DNA of 64,000 nucleotides, taken from assembly GCF_900096905.1 (NCBI RefSeq), contig NZ_FMYI01000006.1, positions 113,921 to 177,920 on the forward strand, in the 5' to 3' direction. The notes under the pieces are model-generated. The model was not told where the DNA came from. It saw only the letters and a program-made list of their open reading frames with translations, and ran no database searches. Made by a program: the position numbers and the translations under genes. The stretch comes from Pelagirhabdus alkalitolerans (GTDB lineage Bacteria; Bacillota; Bacilli; Bacillales; Amphibacillaceae). Positions 62,474-64,000 of this stretch are shown in pieces (the first letter of the stretch is position 1; every line of letters starts with the position of its first letter).

Positions 62474-63133
62474 ATGAATTTGGACTTTAGCCAAATCGTG
62501 CCTTATATTCCTTTTATGATAGAAGGAATATGGGTAACTTTACAATTCGTACTCGTTGCAATTCTAGTTGGATTTGTAATTGGTACATTATTAGCGTTAT
62601 GTAAAATTGGAAGCATTAAACCACTACGTTGGTTTGCGGATGCTTATACATCGATGTTTAGAGGGACACCGCTGATTTTGCAATTGATGATTATTTATTT
62701 TGCGATCCCTCAATTATTTGCTTATGATATTTCACCTTTTTTATCCGCTATATTGGCATTCGGATTAAATTCATCTGCCTATGTATCTGAAATTATTCGG
62801 GCAGGTATTTTAGCGGTTGATAAAGGCCAAACAGAAGCAGCTGTAGCTCTCGGTGTGCCTTATCGTCAAATGATGATTAATATCATTTTGCCTCAAGCAC
62901 TTAAAAACATTTTACCGGCTTTAATGAATGAATTTATTACATTAACAAAAGAATCAGCGATTGTATCAACAATCGGTTATTTAGATTTAATGAGACGTGC
63001 ACAAGTTGTTGGTGCTGATTTATATCGTAACTTCGAACCGCTTTTATTCGTCGGTATTTTGTATTGGTCGCTCGTTATGGTATTAAGTCTATTAGGTCGT
63101 TGGGTAGAACGGAGGTTGAATGTAAGTGATTAA
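62474..63133 (+). CDS. Amino-acid ABC transporter permease
   Basis: 219 aa with five helices; the EAA loop is EAAVALGVPYRQMMINIILPQA near residues 116-137 (key E, A, G and P positions). HEAA-family permease partner of the lipoprotein before and the ATPase after. Ribosome site GAGGTG. Confidence 0.92.
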   Translation: MNLDFSQIVPYIPFMIEGIWVTLQFVLVAILVGFVIGTLLALCKIGSIKPLRWFADAYTSMFRGTPLILQLMIIYFAIPQLFAYDISPFLSAILAFGLNSSAYVSEIIRAGILAVDKGQTEAAVALGVPYRQMMINIILPQALKNILPALMNEFITLTKESAIVSTIGYLDLMRRAQVVGADLYRNFEPLLFVGILYWSLVMVLSLLGRWVERRLNVSD

Positions 63134-63848
63134 TGTTGAACATTTACACAAGTCATTTGGAGAATCAGAAGTATTACACGATATTTCAACAGAAGTAAAA
63201 AAAGGCGAAGTTGTTTCAGTGATTGGCCCATCAGGATCGGGTAAATCCACATTCTTACGTTGTATTAACTTGTTAGAAAAACCGACTAAAGGAACCATTC
63301 GAGTGGCAGATCAAGATTTGACAGATCCTAAAACCAATGTCACAAAAGCACGTGCTAAAATTGGCATGGTTTTTCAACACTTTCACTTATTCCCTCATCT
63401 AACTGTTTTAGATAATTTAACTTATGCACCAATGAAAGTTAAGCACTTATCTAGACAAGAAGCAGAACAAAAGGGAAGAGAGTTATTAGAAAGAGTAGGA
63501 TTACAAGATAAAGAAAGTGCTTATCCCAATAGCTTATCAGGTGGTCAAAAACAACGTGTTGCGATAGCAAGAGCTCTTGCAATGGAGCCAGAGCTCATGT
63601 TATTTGATGAACCAACATCAGCACTTGACCCTGAAATGGTAAAAGAAGTGTTAGATGTTATGAAAGACCTCGCGCATTCGGGTATGACGATGCTAGTTGT
63701 CACACATGAGATGGGATTTGCAAGAGAGGTAGCCGATAAAATCTTATTTTTAGATGAAGGACATCTTGTTGAATCAGGAGAACCGAATCAGTTTTTCGAC
63801 AATCCACAATCGACTCGTGCACAAGACTTCTTAGCAAAAATATTATAA
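63126..63848 (+). CDS. Amino-acid ABC transporter ATPase
   Basis: 240 aa, GTG start overlapping the permease by 8 nt. Walker A GPSGSGKST near residue 36, Q-loop MVFQHFHLFPHLTV near 82, signature LSGGQKQRVAIARALA near 138, Walker B LMLFDEPTSALDPEMV near 158. Energises import. Confidence 0.94.
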   Translation: MINVEHLHKSFGESEVLHDISTEVKKGEVVSVIGPSGSGKSTFLRCINLLEKPTKGTIRVADQDLTDPKTNVTKARAKIGMVFQHFHLFPHLTVLDNLTYAPMKVKHLSRQEAEQKGRELLERVGLQDKESAYPNSLSGGQKQRVAIARALAMEPELMLFDEPTSALDPEMVKEVLDVMKDLAHSGMTMLVVTHEMGFAREVADKILFLDEGHLVESGEPNQFFDNPQSTRAQDFLAKIL

Positions 63849-63853
63849 TATTA

Positions 63854-63883
63854 AAAAGCTACGCCGCTAAAGGTGTAGCTTTT
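63854..63883 (+). terminator. ABC transporter operon terminator
   Basis: 12-bp stem AAAAGCTACGCC / GGTGTAGCTTTT with one G-U pair. Confidence 0.85.
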
Positions 63884-63969
63884 CTCTTGAATTGAACTTG
63901 AATTCTGGCTCTAAAATATATGTTGGGGTAAAGATACAATTCAACATGTTGCTTTTATAATAAAGTGAT

Positions 63970-64000
63970 GTGTGATCGACTACTCGCTTGCCGCGGGCAC
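63970..64000. repeat. Partial inverted copy of the dispersed repeat
   Basis: CTACTCGCTTGCCGCGGGC matches the reverse complement of the GC-rich part of the element at 35703-35728 with one difference; cut by the window edge. Confidence 0.6.

Overview
The window looks like chromosomal DNA of a low-GC, Gram-positive Bacillaceae. The gene content is Bacillus-like (ydbS/ydbT, ykuI-like, ktrAB, fetAB, dps with a PerR box, guaC with PurBox-like sites, licR, DUF1659/DUF2922/YvrJ). Several proteins carry strongly acidic stretches, which would fit a halotolerant relative such as the Amphibacillus/Halolactibacillus/Gracilibacillus group. This assignment is an inference from gene families only; there is no rRNA in the window.

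Region 1 (1-3.26 kb): a DUF697-type GTPase, a probable small structured RNA with its own promoter and terminator, and the pantothenate symporter pair yhdT-panF. Region 2 (3.3-11.55 kb): a complete CRISPR-Cas system of the Staphylococcus aureus Cas9 type (II-A). The order is tracrRNA, cas9 (1055 aa), cas1, cas2, long-form csn2, then 37 intact 36-bp repeats plus one decayed terminal repeat. The tracrRNA anti-repeat appears to be split by an inserted hairpin. The Cas9 residues that read the NNGRRT PAM in SaCas9 are conserved, and the leader is squeezed into the end of csn2. Region 3 (11.6-18.1 kb): a small membrane protein, a flavin reductase-like protein, a YkgJ-type cysteine-cluster protein, the KtrAB potassium uptake system, a cytoplasmic-sensing chemoreceptor and GMP reductase.

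Region 4 (18.3-26 kb): beta-glucoside use. A LicR-type regulator is followed by two tandem copies of a cellobiose/lichenan PTS (EIIA-EIIB-EIIC) and a GH1 6-phospho-beta-glucosidase. A palindrome TTTCC-N9-GGAAA recurs before licR and before both PTS copies and is the likely LicR operator, accompanied by cre-like sites. Region 5 (26-39.1 kb): signalling. It holds a GGDEF-EAL protein, a degenerate YkuI-like EAL protein, a membrane PAS-GEDEF-EAL protein, the PH-domain pair YdbS/YdbT, a second chemoreceptor, a CBS protein and a thioredoxin-like protein. Region 6 (39.2-51.9 kb): a CstR-type persulfide sensor heads an operon with a rhodanese and a DUF302 protein. The same operator-like palindrome TATACC-N6-GGTATA also lies before a membrane protein/ccdA/resA-like operon and, with one mismatch, before a pair of ArsP_1/YraQ-like permeases, suggesting a three-operon sulfur/thiol regulon. 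Between them are FetAB, Dps, a CheY-like protein, HAD phosphatases, a cold-shock protein and RlmN.

Region 7 (51.9-64 kb): an orphan amino-acid N-hydroxylase, an oligo-1,6-/alpha-1,4-glucosidase pair, MetA, the DUF1659-DUF2922-YvrJ group, another HAD phosphatase, an M20 amidohydrolase and an amino-acid ABC transporter. Many neighbouring convergent genes share bidirectional hairpin terminators. Short genes found by direct reading are a YjcZ-like 34-aa protein (45902-46006) and a YvrJ 45-aa protein (58419-58556). A dispersed structured repeat near 35.7 kb has a partial inverted copy at the right edge of the window.
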